From: an uncultured Lachnospiraceae bacterium
Lineage (GTDB): Bacteria; Bacillota; Clostridia; Lachnospirales; Lachnospiraceae
NCBI GenBank assembly: GCA_947626745.1
Contig: CANQTF010000013.1
Span: 1-64,000 of the forward strand
Direction of reading: 5' to 3'
DNA: 64,000 bases
Below the pieces are notes generated by a model. The model had not been told where the DNA came from. It made no database searches and worked only from the letters and a program-made list of their open reading frames with translations. The translations under genes and the position numbers were made by a program. This document shows, piece by piece, positions 1 to 7,008 of this stretch; the first letter of the stretch is position 1, and each line of letters opens with the position of its first letter.

Positions 1-68
1 ATAGGCCCAAGGTGTAAGTGCAGCGATGTACTGAGCAGATGGGTACTAATCGGTCGAGGGCTTAACCA
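1..68 (+). rRNA. 23S rRNA, 3' end only
   Basis: The first bases match the conserved 3' end of bacterial 23S rRNA, including GGTACTAATCGGTCGAGG and the closing GGCTTAACC. The rest of the gene lies upstream of the window. The exact 3' end is placed by comparison with known 23S ends and could be off by a few bases. Confidence 0.9.
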
Positions 69-269
69 CGGAGTAAATCCCTTCGGGATTAACTCCAGAG
101 GATTGCAGAGCAATCCTCAGACGGATGAAGAGAGATCCTGAAAGCGGCAGAGGACGCCGCCTAAGGACAGCTGCTTTGTCCAGAAGAATCGCTTTGCGAT
201 TCTTCCGAGGAGTATAGATTGTTCCGGTATCTTTCGGTTTCGGTTTTGAGGGCATAATGTCCTTTAAGT
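69..269 (+). other. 23S to tRNA-Asp spacer without 5S rRNA
   Basis: This spacer holds no 5S rRNA: the conserved core with CCGAACACGGAAGTTAAG is absent. It carries three strong hairpins, each with a three-base loop. They lie at 71-95 (11-bp stem with one mismatch, loop TTC), 98-118 (9 bp, loop AGA) and 183-205 (10 bp, loop TTT). They may be processing or stability structures in the rRNA-tRNA precursor; this is inference. Confidence 0.6.
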
Positions 270-343
270 GGCCCGATGGCTCAGTTGGTTAGAGCGCCGC
301 CCTGTCACGGCGGAGGTCGTGGGTTCGAGTCCCATTCGGGTCG
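270..343 (+). tRNA. tRNA-Asp (GTC)
   Basis: Complete cloverleaf with acceptor arms 270-276 and 336-342 (one G-U pair), discriminator G343 and anticodon GTC at 304-306. No CCA is encoded, so the 3' end must be added by the CCA enzyme. Confidence 0.97.
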
Positions 344-592
344 TTGGAAGTTACCTCGGTTAGTCGTGATGCGAAGAACCGTAGGTTCTTCGGAAAGTAG
401 TGTCGTATGGCGCCTGTGTCCGCAGTATGCCGATTCTGCGAATCGTCATCCCGCGTTCACAGCCAGATGCCAGCTTTCATCTTTGATAAGCCTTGTGCGT
501 GCAAGCACGCAGCGGCTTATACCAGTATATTTATATTTAATTTCGAAGAACCGCAGGTTCTTCGGAAGTTAATTCCGCAGGAATTTACTTCA
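344..592 (+). other. tRNA-Asp to tRNA-Val spacer with hairpins
   Basis: No gene is supported here. The spacer contains two almost identical hairpins with 9-bp stems, CGAAGAACC against GGTTCTTCG, at 372-392 (loop GTA) and 544-564 (loop GCA). A shorter one is at 571-585 (AATTCC, GCA, GGAATT). A longer composite hairpin at 486-520 has two 7-bp stem segments. Reading frames across this stretch run through tRNA genes and are not credible. Confidence 0.6.
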
Positions 593-665
593 GGGATCTT
601 AGCTCAGCTGGGAGAGCATCTGTCTTACAAACAGAGGGTCATAGGTTCGAGCCCTATAGGTCCCA
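593..665 (+). tRNA. tRNA-Val (TAC)
   Basis: Acceptor arms at 593-599 and 658-664, discriminator A665, anticodon TAC at 626-628. No encoded CCA. Confidence 0.97.
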
Positions 666-676
666 CTTATGGACTT

Positions 677-749
677 GCCGATATGGCTCAATTGGCAGAG
701 CAGCTGATTTGTAATCAGCAGGTTAACGGTTCGAGTCCGTTTATCGGCT
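677..749 (+). tRNA. tRNA-Thr (TGT)
   Basis: Acceptor arms GCCGATA at 677-683 and TATCGGC at 742-748 pair perfectly. The anticodon is TGT at 710-712. No encoded CCA. It lies 11 bases after tRNA-Val, so it is probably cut from the same precursor. Confidence 0.97.
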
Positions 750-785
750 TGTGGTATGTTTATATCACTCATACGATATTTATAT

Positions 786-867
786 GGGCGGATTCCCGAG
801 TGGCCAAAGGGGACAGACTGTAAATCTGCTGCAAATTGCTTCGGTGGTTCGAATCCACCTCCGCCCA
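786..867 (+). tRNA. tRNA-Tyr (GTA)
   Basis: Class II tRNA with a long variable arm. The acceptor arms are 786-792 and 860-866, and the anticodon GTA is at 820-822. No encoded CCA. Confidence 0.97.
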
Positions 868-924
868 GTCAACTGATATACAGAAAAGTGATTGTCAGTT
901 GGGTATGTGCATATAATTAAATAA

Positions 925-998
925 CGCGGGGTGGAGCAGTCTGGAAGCTCGTCGGGCTCATAACCCGAAGGTCACAGGTTCAAATCCTGTCCCCGCTA
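925..998 (+). tRNA. initiator tRNA-fMet (CAT)
   Basis: The anticodon CAT is at 959-961. Three G-C pairs (GGG/CCC) close the anticodon stem, which is the mark of initiator tRNA. The first acceptor position is unpaired as expected, but reads C925 opposite T997 rather than the C-A mismatch familiar from E. coli. No encoded CCA. Confidence 0.95.
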
Positions 999-1005
999 CT
1001 CAAAT

Positions 1006-1078
<73 letters not shown>

Positions 1079-1092
1079 TTGTTTTTTTGCCA

Positions 1093-1127
1093 AAAGGCTG
1101 AACATCATTCATTGAGGATCGGCCTTT
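1093..1127 (+). terminator. possible terminator after the tRNA cluster
   Basis: A 9-bp stem, AAAGGCTGA at 1093-1101 with TCGGCCTTT at 1119-1127 (one G-U pair), follows tRNA-Phe. The T7 run lies before this hairpin, so its role as an intrinsic terminator is only moderately supported. Confidence 0.45.
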
Positions 1128-1131
1128 GCAC

Positions 1132-1166
1132 AAAAAAGAGCGCATAGACTGATTTCTATACGCTCT
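1132..1166 (-). terminator. terminator of the sigma/anti-sigma operon
   Basis: Read on the minus strand, an 11-bp stem (1156-1166 with 1137-1147, one G-U pair) is followed directly by T6 (complement of 1132-1137). It lies 34 bases beyond the stop codon of the anti-sigma gene. Confidence 0.85.
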
Positions 1167-1199
1167 GACGCCGTGCTGTATTTAGTTGTTACGGCATGG

Positions 1200-1994
1200 C
1201 TATCTCATTGTATTGACAATATTCTTTAGGGTATCTATGGAGACCCTTCCTTTTAAGGAATAGCGGACACCATTTGCCACAAAAACTGCCGCTTTTTCTG
1301 AAACATAAGCTTCCGGATCTTCCGCATTCACCGTGTCCTGTATGATATTCACCCTATAACCCTGATCTGATGTATAACTTTCTACAAATTCGTATAGTCC
1401 AAGATAATCTGTATCCCAGCCATTACGCATTTGGTCTTCACTAAGGATCAGGTCGGCAGTCAGCGAAACAGGGGAATAATATTCTTTCCCATGCCGATAC
1501 GAATATCGGTTTTCTGCTTCTATGAATCGGTAGCTGTCTGTATCGCCCAGAATATAATTGTTCACTGTAATAATTGCAAAATCCTGCATGTCTGTCTTAA
1601 CCCGACACAGCATATAGGGATTGTCAAGAGACAGCTCCGTGTCTAACAGCTTAACGCCCAACGCATCTTTTATTGCGTTGTAATCGCTGTAATCCTTGTT
1701 GATCGTTCTATATTCATCGGGTACTGCCTCCAATTCATTCATTTGCACGATCTGCATGGGATCCAGCTCCGGCAATACCTCCTCATTCACATGAACTTTG
1801 TTCAATATATGGTTCCCGGCATAGACAGTAGTTCCTGCTAAAGCAACGACTGCAAAAGAAGCTGCAAGACTTCTCCACGCCCGGCCGGGGTTGCGGGAAA
1901 CAGCTTTGCTTCTGATCTTATTTTGAATCTCATCGTTCAGTTTTATCTGTCTGAGCTCCGAATCAATCATACTTTTTATGTTATTTTGGGTCAT
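1200..1994 (-). CDS. membrane anti-sigma-like protein, partner of the ECF sigma factor
   Basis: A 264-residue protein with a basic cytoplasmic N-terminus (about residues 1-40), one membrane segment (about 41-60, SLAASFAVVALAGTTVY) and an extracytoplasmic part of about 200 residues. This layout and its position directly after an ECF sigma gene, with a 14-base overlap, are typical of anti-sigma factors. Such proteins hold the sigma factor at the membrane until a signal arrives. No zinc-binding HxxxCxxC motif of the ZAS type is visible, so it belongs to another anti-sigma class. The start has a clear GGAGG six bases upstream, inside the sigma gene. The sensed signal is unknown. Role is inferred from context. 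Confidence 0.75.
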   Translation of the reverse strand: MTQNNIKSMIDSELRQIKLNDEIQNKIRSKAVSRNPGRAWRSLAASFAVVALAGTTVYAGNHILNKVHVNEEVLPELDPMQIVQMNELEAVPDEYRTINKDYSDYNAIKDALGVKLLDTELSLDNPYMLCRVKTDMQDFAIITVNNYILGDTDSYRFIEAENRYSYRHGKEYYSPVSLTADLILSEDQMRNGWDTDYLGLYEFVESYTSDQGYRVNIIQDTVNAEDPEAYVSEKAAVFVANGVRYSLKGRVSIDTLKNIVNTMR

Positions 1995-2484
1995 AGCCTG
2001 CCTCCGTTAAAAATTTTTTCATTTTGCCTCTTGCTCTGTTTAAACGCTGTATCGTCGTATTTTCTGATTTTCCGATAATTATGGCAATTTCCTTGACAGA
2101 CAGCTCTTGATAATAGTGCAGTACAATAATCTGCCTGTCATCTGCACGCAAGGCCATGATAGCCGCGGACACACTATCTTTCTCTAAAAAATCATTGATT
2201 GGGTCATCGCCGATCCCATTCATGTGATTTTCCGGATCATTTTGACGTGTGCGGAACCAACGGGTTCTCATTACGTTTTTACAACAGTTGATAGCGATAC
2301 GCATTAACCATGTCTTTTCACTTGATTTGTGTTCAAATGAGTCATAGGCTCTCATCGCCTTGATGAAAGTTTCCTGAACGGCATCTTCCGCAAGCTGATA
2401 ATCTTTCAAATACAAATAGCAAGTGCGCAGAAGTTCATCGCCATACTCATGCATTAGTCTTTCTAAAAATCGTTCTGCCGGCAT
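1981..2484 (-). CDS. ECF-type RNA polymerase sigma factor
   Basis: A sigma-70 family extracytoplasmic-function sigma factor of 167 residues. Region 2 covers about residues 10-75 (EDAVQETFIKAMRAY, then TWLMRIAINCCKN) and region 4 about 110-160 (HYYQELSVKEIAIIIGKSEN, with a helix-turn-helix). It should direct RNA polymerase to a stress or envelope regulon. An upstream in-frame ATG at 2508 exists, but the strong AAAGGAGG lies inside that extension, 13 bases before the ATG at 2484, so 2484 is preferred. The anti-sigma gene follows with overlapping ends, so the two proteins are probably made in fixed ratio. No -35 GGAAC / -10 CGTC pair at the correct distance was found for autoregulation. Confidence 0.9.
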   Translation of the reverse strand: MPAERFLERLMHEYGDELLRTCYLYLKDYQLAEDAVQETFIKAMRAYDSFEHKSSEKTWLMRIAINCCKNVMRTRWFRTRQNDPENHMNGIGDDPINDFLEKDSVSAAIMALRADDRQIIVLHYYQELSVKEIAIIIGKSENTTIQRLNRARGKMKKFLTEAGYDPK

Positions 2485-2545
2485 TTTAGTTTTGCACCCT
2501 CCTTTCATTTATTAGACACGCCATGCAAGGAAAATATTACATAGA

Positions 2546-2574
2546 CTTATATAATCAGTTCCATTATTGAACAA
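2546..2574 (-). promoter_or_regulatory. possible sigma-A promoter for the ECF sigma operon
   Basis: On the minus strand, TTGTTC (complement of 2569-2574) is followed after 17 bases by TATAAG (complement of 2546-2551, five of six consensus bases). It lies about 60 bases upstream of the sigma start codon. Confidence 0.4.
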
Positions 2575-2658
2575 TATTGCTTTTTGATGCAATTTAAACG
2601 ATAGGATAATTTGATTGACAGCATGCTGACGCGTATGCTTTTCCTATATGGTTTGAAG

Positions 2659-2667
2659 TGCTATAAT
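2659..2667 (+). promoter_or_regulatory. extended -10 promoter for the repeat protein
   Basis: TGC followed by a perfect TATAAT at 2662-2667 forms an extended -10 element. No good -35 is visible. Transcription would begin near 2674, leaving a leader of about 100 bases before the start codon at 2777. Confidence 0.55.
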
Positions 2668-2776
2668 AAAAGCTGTGGTTTATCGGCAGGATATGCATGG
2701 GACGGATCAGATCTTGCAGAAACGGGAAAAATTGAAGCTGATAAAAAAGATTGGTAAAGGAGCAGGAGACTTGGGA

Positions 2777-3922
2777 ATGGATCAAGATTATATTTATGAT
2801 GAAAAGAACCGTGTAGTAAGGATTTGCAGTCCGGTAGGTATTAAAGTATTCTGCCGGGAGCATAAGATAAAAATAGAAGAATTTAATCTTCCGGTTTTAT
2901 TAGACGATTCTATAACACATTGTTCTGGGATGTTTCAAGACTGCACAAGCTTTAACCAGCCGGTCGTGATACCGGAACGTGTTGCAGGATGCATGGATAT
3001 GTTTCGTGACTGCAAGGCTTTTAACCAGCCGGTAAAAATACCCGCTTACGTGGTGCAATGCGCACGGATGTTTGCGGGCTGCAGCTCTTTCAATCAGCCC
3101 ATTGAACTGCCTAAGTACGCGGCATACTGTTATGAAATGTTTGCGCAGTGTGAAAGCTTCAATCAAAAGATAGAGCTGCCCTTGCGCGCGGAAAATACTT
3201 CGGCAATGTTCTCGGGCTGCACGAGCTTTGATCAGGAAATAGTATTAGGGGAAAATATCATCAACTGTTGGAGCATGTTTGCAAACTGCACCTCCCTGAA
3301 TCAGAAGATCGAACTGCACAATACCCACTGCCTGTACAACAATATGTTTTTAAACTGTACCTCCCTGTCTCCGGAAAATGTAACGATCTACAGCGGGCGG
3401 ATCACTCAGAAAACTTTGGAGAAAAGGCTGCGGCAGATGTGGGGGAGAGATGAGGCGGAGGACATCGCGGATATTGCGGAAAAGGTCAATATTGTCAAAG
3501 TAAAAACAGTCAAAAAAATAAGAATTACGGACATTTCTTATACATTGGAGGGAAATCCTCCCGTAGAGATAGAGGAGGAAGAACTTGCAAAACTTACTTC
3601 CGCAGAGATTTTCCAAAAGCTGGAGGAGCTTTATGACACCCAAAAGCTGACAACGCTGGAGATCAGTACGCGGTCGGCGTCTTCGATGAAGACGTTAGCT
3701 GTCTATTTTGACAAAGAGTTATCGGCGATTTCGGTCATCGACGACTGGGACGAGAGCATCTCTTATTATGATTCCGGAGAGGACAAGGAGCCGGTGGAGA
3801 TACGGGGGAATTTCTATCCGCGCCATATGGTGTCCGATGACCGGAACATTCTATTTACGATTATTGATGATTTTTTAAAGACCGGTAAACCCTCTAAACA
3901 GGTTAAGTGGATCAGGGAATGA
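2777..3922 (+). CDS. DUF285/BspA-like repeat protein, cytoplasmic
   Basis: A 381-residue protein whose middle consists of seven repeats with an exact 23-residue period. The conserved Met-Phe pairs begin at residues 52, 75, 98, 121, 144, 167 and 190, with a core of MFxxCxxFNQ. Such repeats belong to the BspA-like/DUF285 leucine-rich-repeat-like group, often found on surface proteins. Here no signal peptide, membrane segment or cell-wall anchor is visible, so a cytoplasmic location is likely. The C-terminal 170 residues are acidic and not recognised. The start at 2777 is chosen because GCAGGAG stands 8 bases upstream; a longer GTG frame from 2675 would start at the transcription start itself. 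Function unknown. Confidence 0.75.
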   Translation: MDQDYIYDEKNRVVRICSPVGIKVFCREHKIKIEEFNLPVLLDDSITHCSGMFQDCTSFNQPVVIPERVAGCMDMFRDCKAFNQPVKIPAYVVQCARMFAGCSSFNQPIELPKYAAYCYEMFAQCESFNQKIELPLRAENTSAMFSGCTSFDQEIVLGENIINCWSMFANCTSLNQKIELHNTHCLYNNMFLNCTSLSPENVTIYSGRITQKTLEKRLRQMWGRDEAEDIADIAEKVNIVKVKTVKKIRITDISYTLEGNPPVEIEEEELAKLTSAEIFQKLEELYDTQKLTTLEISTRSASSMKTLAVYFDKELSAISVIDDWDESISYYDSGEDKEPVEIRGNFYPRHMVSDDRNILFTIIDDFLKTGKPSKQVKWIRE

Positions 3923-4165
3923 CAATAAGTTTATAGCAAAGAGGCAATCTTCTTTTGCATCATGTGGGAACGACGGCAACGGCGGCACTGAAAGCGGTAG
4001 TCGATACTTTGTCCGGTATATGACGATCCGAAGATTCGCCGAAGCCATGATAATGACACCGCCGCTTGCGGATATTACAATTAGCCGGCCGTTCATGACA
4101 CAAACTGATTTCTGCGCACTCGTATGTCGATATATATCATATATCCGTATAAGGTGGGGAAGCAG

Positions 4166-4882
4166 ATGTTATCGATAGCGGTATGTGATGATGAAGTCAT
4201 GGAATGCTGCAGCATAGCGGGCAAGATTAAGGAAATATTGCGTGAAATGAAGGTGCCCTGCATGATCCGGCAGTTTTACAGCGGGCCGGAATTGCTGCGG
4301 TCATCGGACGATTTTGACATCATTTTTCTTGATATCATCATGCGCGATATGAACGGCATGAAAACGGCGCAGCTCTTTCGTGAAAAAGCATTTGACAAAA
4401 TGCTTATTTTTATCTCGGCCAGCAGGGATTATGTATTCGATGCATATGATGTAGAGGCCTTTCAATATCTGCTAAAACCTCTCGACAGAAAAAAACTGAA
4501 AAGCGTGCTGCAGAGAGCCGTTCTAAAAATAGACGGCGCTTCGCAGGATTTTATGATCGTCAGCAAAGAACGGCAAAAGAAAAAAATATTTTTAGATCAT
4601 ATCTACTATTTTGAGATCAGGGGGAGAATGATTACCGTTCATGGGACAGACGGCATTTTCACATATTATGAGCAGATCGGCGTTTTGGAAAAGGCTCTGC
4701 GGGACAAAGGATTTTTCAGGTGTCACAAGAGTTTTCTGATCAATCTGAAATATGTCGATGTGTATAACCGGCAGGAGGCGGTTCTCGATAACGGAGAAAA
4801 AATCGTGATCGCAAAGAGAAGATACGAGGAATTTTGCAGAAAAATATTACAGTATATGCGCAAAACCGGAGGGACGGCATGA
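4166..4882 (+). CDS. LytTR response regulator, AgrA-like
   Basis: A response regulator of 238 residues. The receiver domain spans about 1-120, with the acidic pair at D8/D9, phosphoacceptor D56 in FLDIIMRD and K104 in LLKPLD. A LytTR DNA-binding domain follows (about 135-235), with FFRCHKSFLINLKYV typical of the family. It would bind DNA as a dimer when phosphorylated by the kinase encoded directly downstream. The start is taken at 4166 because AAGGTGGGG lies just upstream; the frame is open further back without a ribosome site. The stop overlaps the next start as ATGA. No AgrB or AgrD peptide gene is near, so the signal cannot be named. Confidence 0.9.
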   Translation: MLSIAVCDDEVMECCSIAGKIKEILREMKVPCMIRQFYSGPELLRSSDDFDIIFLDIIMRDMNGMKTAQLFREKAFDKMLIFISASRDYVFDAYDVEAFQYLLKPLDRKKLKSVLQRAVLKIDGASQDFMIVSKERQKKKIFLDHIYYFEIRGRMITVHGTDGIFTYYEQIGVLEKALRDKGFFRCHKSFLINLKYVDVYNRQEAVLDNGEKIVIAKRRYEEFCRKILQYMRKTGGTA

Positions 4883-6270
4883 GACGGGACTTTGTGAGCA
4901 TTATCGTGACGGCGCTGTGTTATCTGGGATACGTCTGCGCCGCGGAGCGGTTTTGTAAAAGACATCTGCGGGATTCTCGGTTCTGTGAGCGAATGAACGT
5001 GTTCTGCTTTTTGCTGTATGGCGCGCTCAGAGAAGGCGTAATCCGGTACTGCCCCGTTCCGGCAGTCTTGTTGACGCTGCTGCACCATATTTTATTGATC
5101 GGACTGGTACTGGCATTGTATCGGGACAGCGCAGAGAAAAAAGTGTTTGTGGCGTCTGTCCTAATCACTGTGACCACTCTCGTGGAAAATTTCTGCGTAT
5201 CTCTATTCTCATGTGCAGCCCTGTTTTGGCGGCACCGGGTGCAGGGTATTGCGATCCCCGTTTTGGGCGAAAAAGACGGGCGGATCATCGCTTGCGCCGG
5301 TCTGGCCATAACGATCGTAAGCATATCCTGTGTATCAAAATATTTTTCCGCTGTTTTATATGGCAAGTCAAAAAGGCAGTATCTCCTATTGACGTTTCCC
5401 CTGCTCGCGGCGACGTTAATGATCGACGTGGCGAATTGGGGAGCGGGCAACGGTATTTTGGTGAGGAGCGGAGGCAGTATGAGCTTATACTATGACCAGC
5501 TTTTCAGCCATACCGAATTTTGCGTCCTGACGGCATTGTCCATGTGCGGGACGGGATTTTATATTTTTGGAATGAATCGGATCTATCTGGAGCAGGAAAA
5601 AAATAACCGATATCATCTGCAGATCGCGGCATACGAGATGCTGGAGGAACAATACAGGCAGTCGGAGCGGCTGCGGCATGATCTGAAAAATCATGTGACC
5701 GCTTTGTCGGGGCTGTTGGAAAATAAAGAGTGGGAGAAGATGAGGGACTATCTGAGGAACATGGAGGACAGGGCCGATCTGGGGAGCGGAGAGGAGATCA
5801 CGGGCAGCAGGGTAGTCGATATCCTTCTGTACCAAAAACGAAAGATCGCCGAGAGAAAAGATATCCTATGGGAATGCGATGTGCAGATACCTCGCGAGTG
5901 CTGTATCAACGAGTTTGATCTGTGCGTGTTGTTCGGCAATATATTGGATAATGCGATAGAGGCGTGCGAAAGATCAAAACGTGGTGAGCCGCATCGGGAA
6001 AGCGGTCCTTTCATCCGGATACAGGCCGGAGCCGTTAAGCGCTGCTTCCTGTTGAAAGCAAGAAACAGTGCGGGTACGGCAGGGCGGCAAAAAGAGAGCT
6101 CCGCCGAAAGGGAAGATGCAAAGCATCGCGGCATCGGGCTGCTAAATGTCGGCGATGTGGTACAAAGATACGACGGAACGATGAATACGGAAATTCTGGA
6201 CGGCGTTTTTGCGATCTCGATCCTGATTCCGCTGAACGCTCCCGCACATGACATCGAACAGGCTGTTTGA
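4879..6270 (+). CDS. GHKL sensor histidine kinase, AgrC-like
   Basis: A membrane histidine kinase of 463 residues. The first 235 residues form about six hydrophobic segments. The dimerisation part follows, with the phosphorylated histidine H267 in LRHDLKNH, and a GHKL ATPase domain with the N box NILDNAIEAC and the G-rich GIGLLNV. This is the AgrC/ComD/VirS architecture that senses peptides outside the cell and phosphorylates a LytTR regulator, here the gene that overlaps it by four bases. GGAGGG stands five bases before the ATG at 4879. The inducing signal is not encoded in the window. Confidence 0.88.
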   Translation: MRRDFVSIIVTALCYLGYVCAAERFCKRHLRDSRFCERMNVFCFLLYGALREGVIRYCPVPAVLLTLLHHILLIGLVLALYRDSAEKKVFVASVLITVTTLVENFCVSLFSCAALFWRHRVQGIAIPVLGEKDGRIIACAGLAITIVSISCVSKYFSAVLYGKSKRQYLLLTFPLLAATLMIDVANWGAGNGILVRSGGSMSLYYDQLFSHTEFCVLTALSMCGTGFYIFGMNRIYLEQEKNNRYHLQIAAYEMLEEQYRQSERLRHDLKNHVTALSGLLENKEWEKMRDYLRNMEDRADLGSGEEITGSRVVDILLYQKRKIAERKDILWECDVQIPRECCINEFDLCVLFGNILDNAIEACERSKRGEPHRESGPFIRIQAGAVKRCFLLKARNSAGTAGRQKESSAEREDAKHRGIGLLNVGDVVQRYDGTMNTEILDGVFAISILIPLNAPAHDIEQAV

Positions 6271-6356
6271 AACAAAAGACTAACGGCAGACCTCTGCTGC
6301 GCCGAGAAATGAGGTAAGAGTAGTGATGACTATGCATAACGACGGGAGGCGGCAGA

Positions 6357-6869
6357 ATGAATACAAAAATGATAGAAGGGCTTGTGGGCGCACAGACGAA
6401 TATGGAACTGCTCAACACACCGTTCCGGGTCTATAAAGAGGCGCAGCTCAAAGGCGACACGGCGACTATGGAGAGGGCGATGGGTTATGTTCACGACTTC
6501 TCGGGTCAGGCGGAGGAATACAGGGCTAAGGCCGATGAAGGCACGAAGCAGGACGCGGAGGACGCGAGAGAGAAGGAACAGGCCGAACGCGAGGGAGCGA
6601 TCCAAAAGCGCAGAGAAGAACGCGAGGAGCTTGCGCGGAAGATCGAGGAGAGGCGGAACGAGGACAAACAGACCGACACCGTAGAGATCAGCGGGGAAGG
6701 CAGGGCGTTGGAGGAGAATGCCCGGGCAGAGGGCACGGATAGGAAAGGCGCGGATACGGACGACAGACCGGAGACAGAGCCGCGTGCTGCGGAGCCGCCG
6801 GTATGGTATACCAAGATCGGAGAGACAAGTCTGCCGGAGCAGGAAACGCACCTTTCGGTTTCCGTATAG
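6357..6869 (+). CDS. small highly charged protein of unknown function
   Basis: A 170-residue protein preceded by GGGAGG. Residues 1-60 look folded (helical). Residues 55-105 are extremely rich in Glu, Arg and Lys and should form a long single helix or coiled coil. The C-terminal 65 residues are polar and probably disordered. No signal peptide or membrane segment is present. It follows the AgrC-like kinase by 86 bases and ends at a hairpin at 6881-6902, so it could be the last gene of that operon. I do not recognise the family. Confidence 0.65.
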   Translation: MNTKMIEGLVGAQTNMELLNTPFRVYKEAQLKGDTATMERAMGYVHDFSGQAEEYRAKADEGTKQDAEDAREKEQAEREGAIQKRREEREELARKIEERRNEDKQTDTVEISGEGRALEENARAEGTDRKGADTDDRPETEPRAAEPPVWYTKIGETSLPEQETHLSVSV

Positions 6870-6880
6870 AGAAAACAGGG

Positions 6881-6902
6881 GACTCGCACGACGGTGCGGG
6901 TC
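6881..6902 (+). terminator. weak terminator after the charged protein gene
   Basis: A 9-bp stem, GACTCGCAC with GTGCGGGTC (one G-U pair), starts 12 bases after the stop codon. It is followed by TCTCTTTG rather than a pure T run, so termination may be partial. Confidence 0.5.
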
Positions 6903-6910
6903 TCTTTGCG

Positions 6911-6939
6911 TTGACAAAGAATTTCTTATGTGCTATGTA
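6911..6939 (+). promoter_or_regulatory. possible promoter of the acyltransferase operon
   Basis: TTGACA at 6911-6916 is followed after 17 bases by TATGTA at 6934-6939, preceded by TGC (extended -10). Transcription would start near 6946, which excludes the in-frame ATG at 6928 as a start for the next gene. Confidence 0.4.
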
Positions 6940-7008
6940 TGGATAGTGGATCATTTTATTATGGACGCCAGTGATATGAAGGAGGAAGCCGTTTGGCGCA
7001 CGGGAAGT

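Noticed and set aside
276-823. Open frames across the tRNA cluster
   Set aside because: They read through tRNA-Asp, Val, Thr and Tyr genes and have no ribosome site.
2540-2575. ECF-type self-regulated promoter before the sigma gene
   Set aside because: A minus-strand GGAAC and a GTCT are present but only 11 bases apart; ECF promoters need about 16 to 17.
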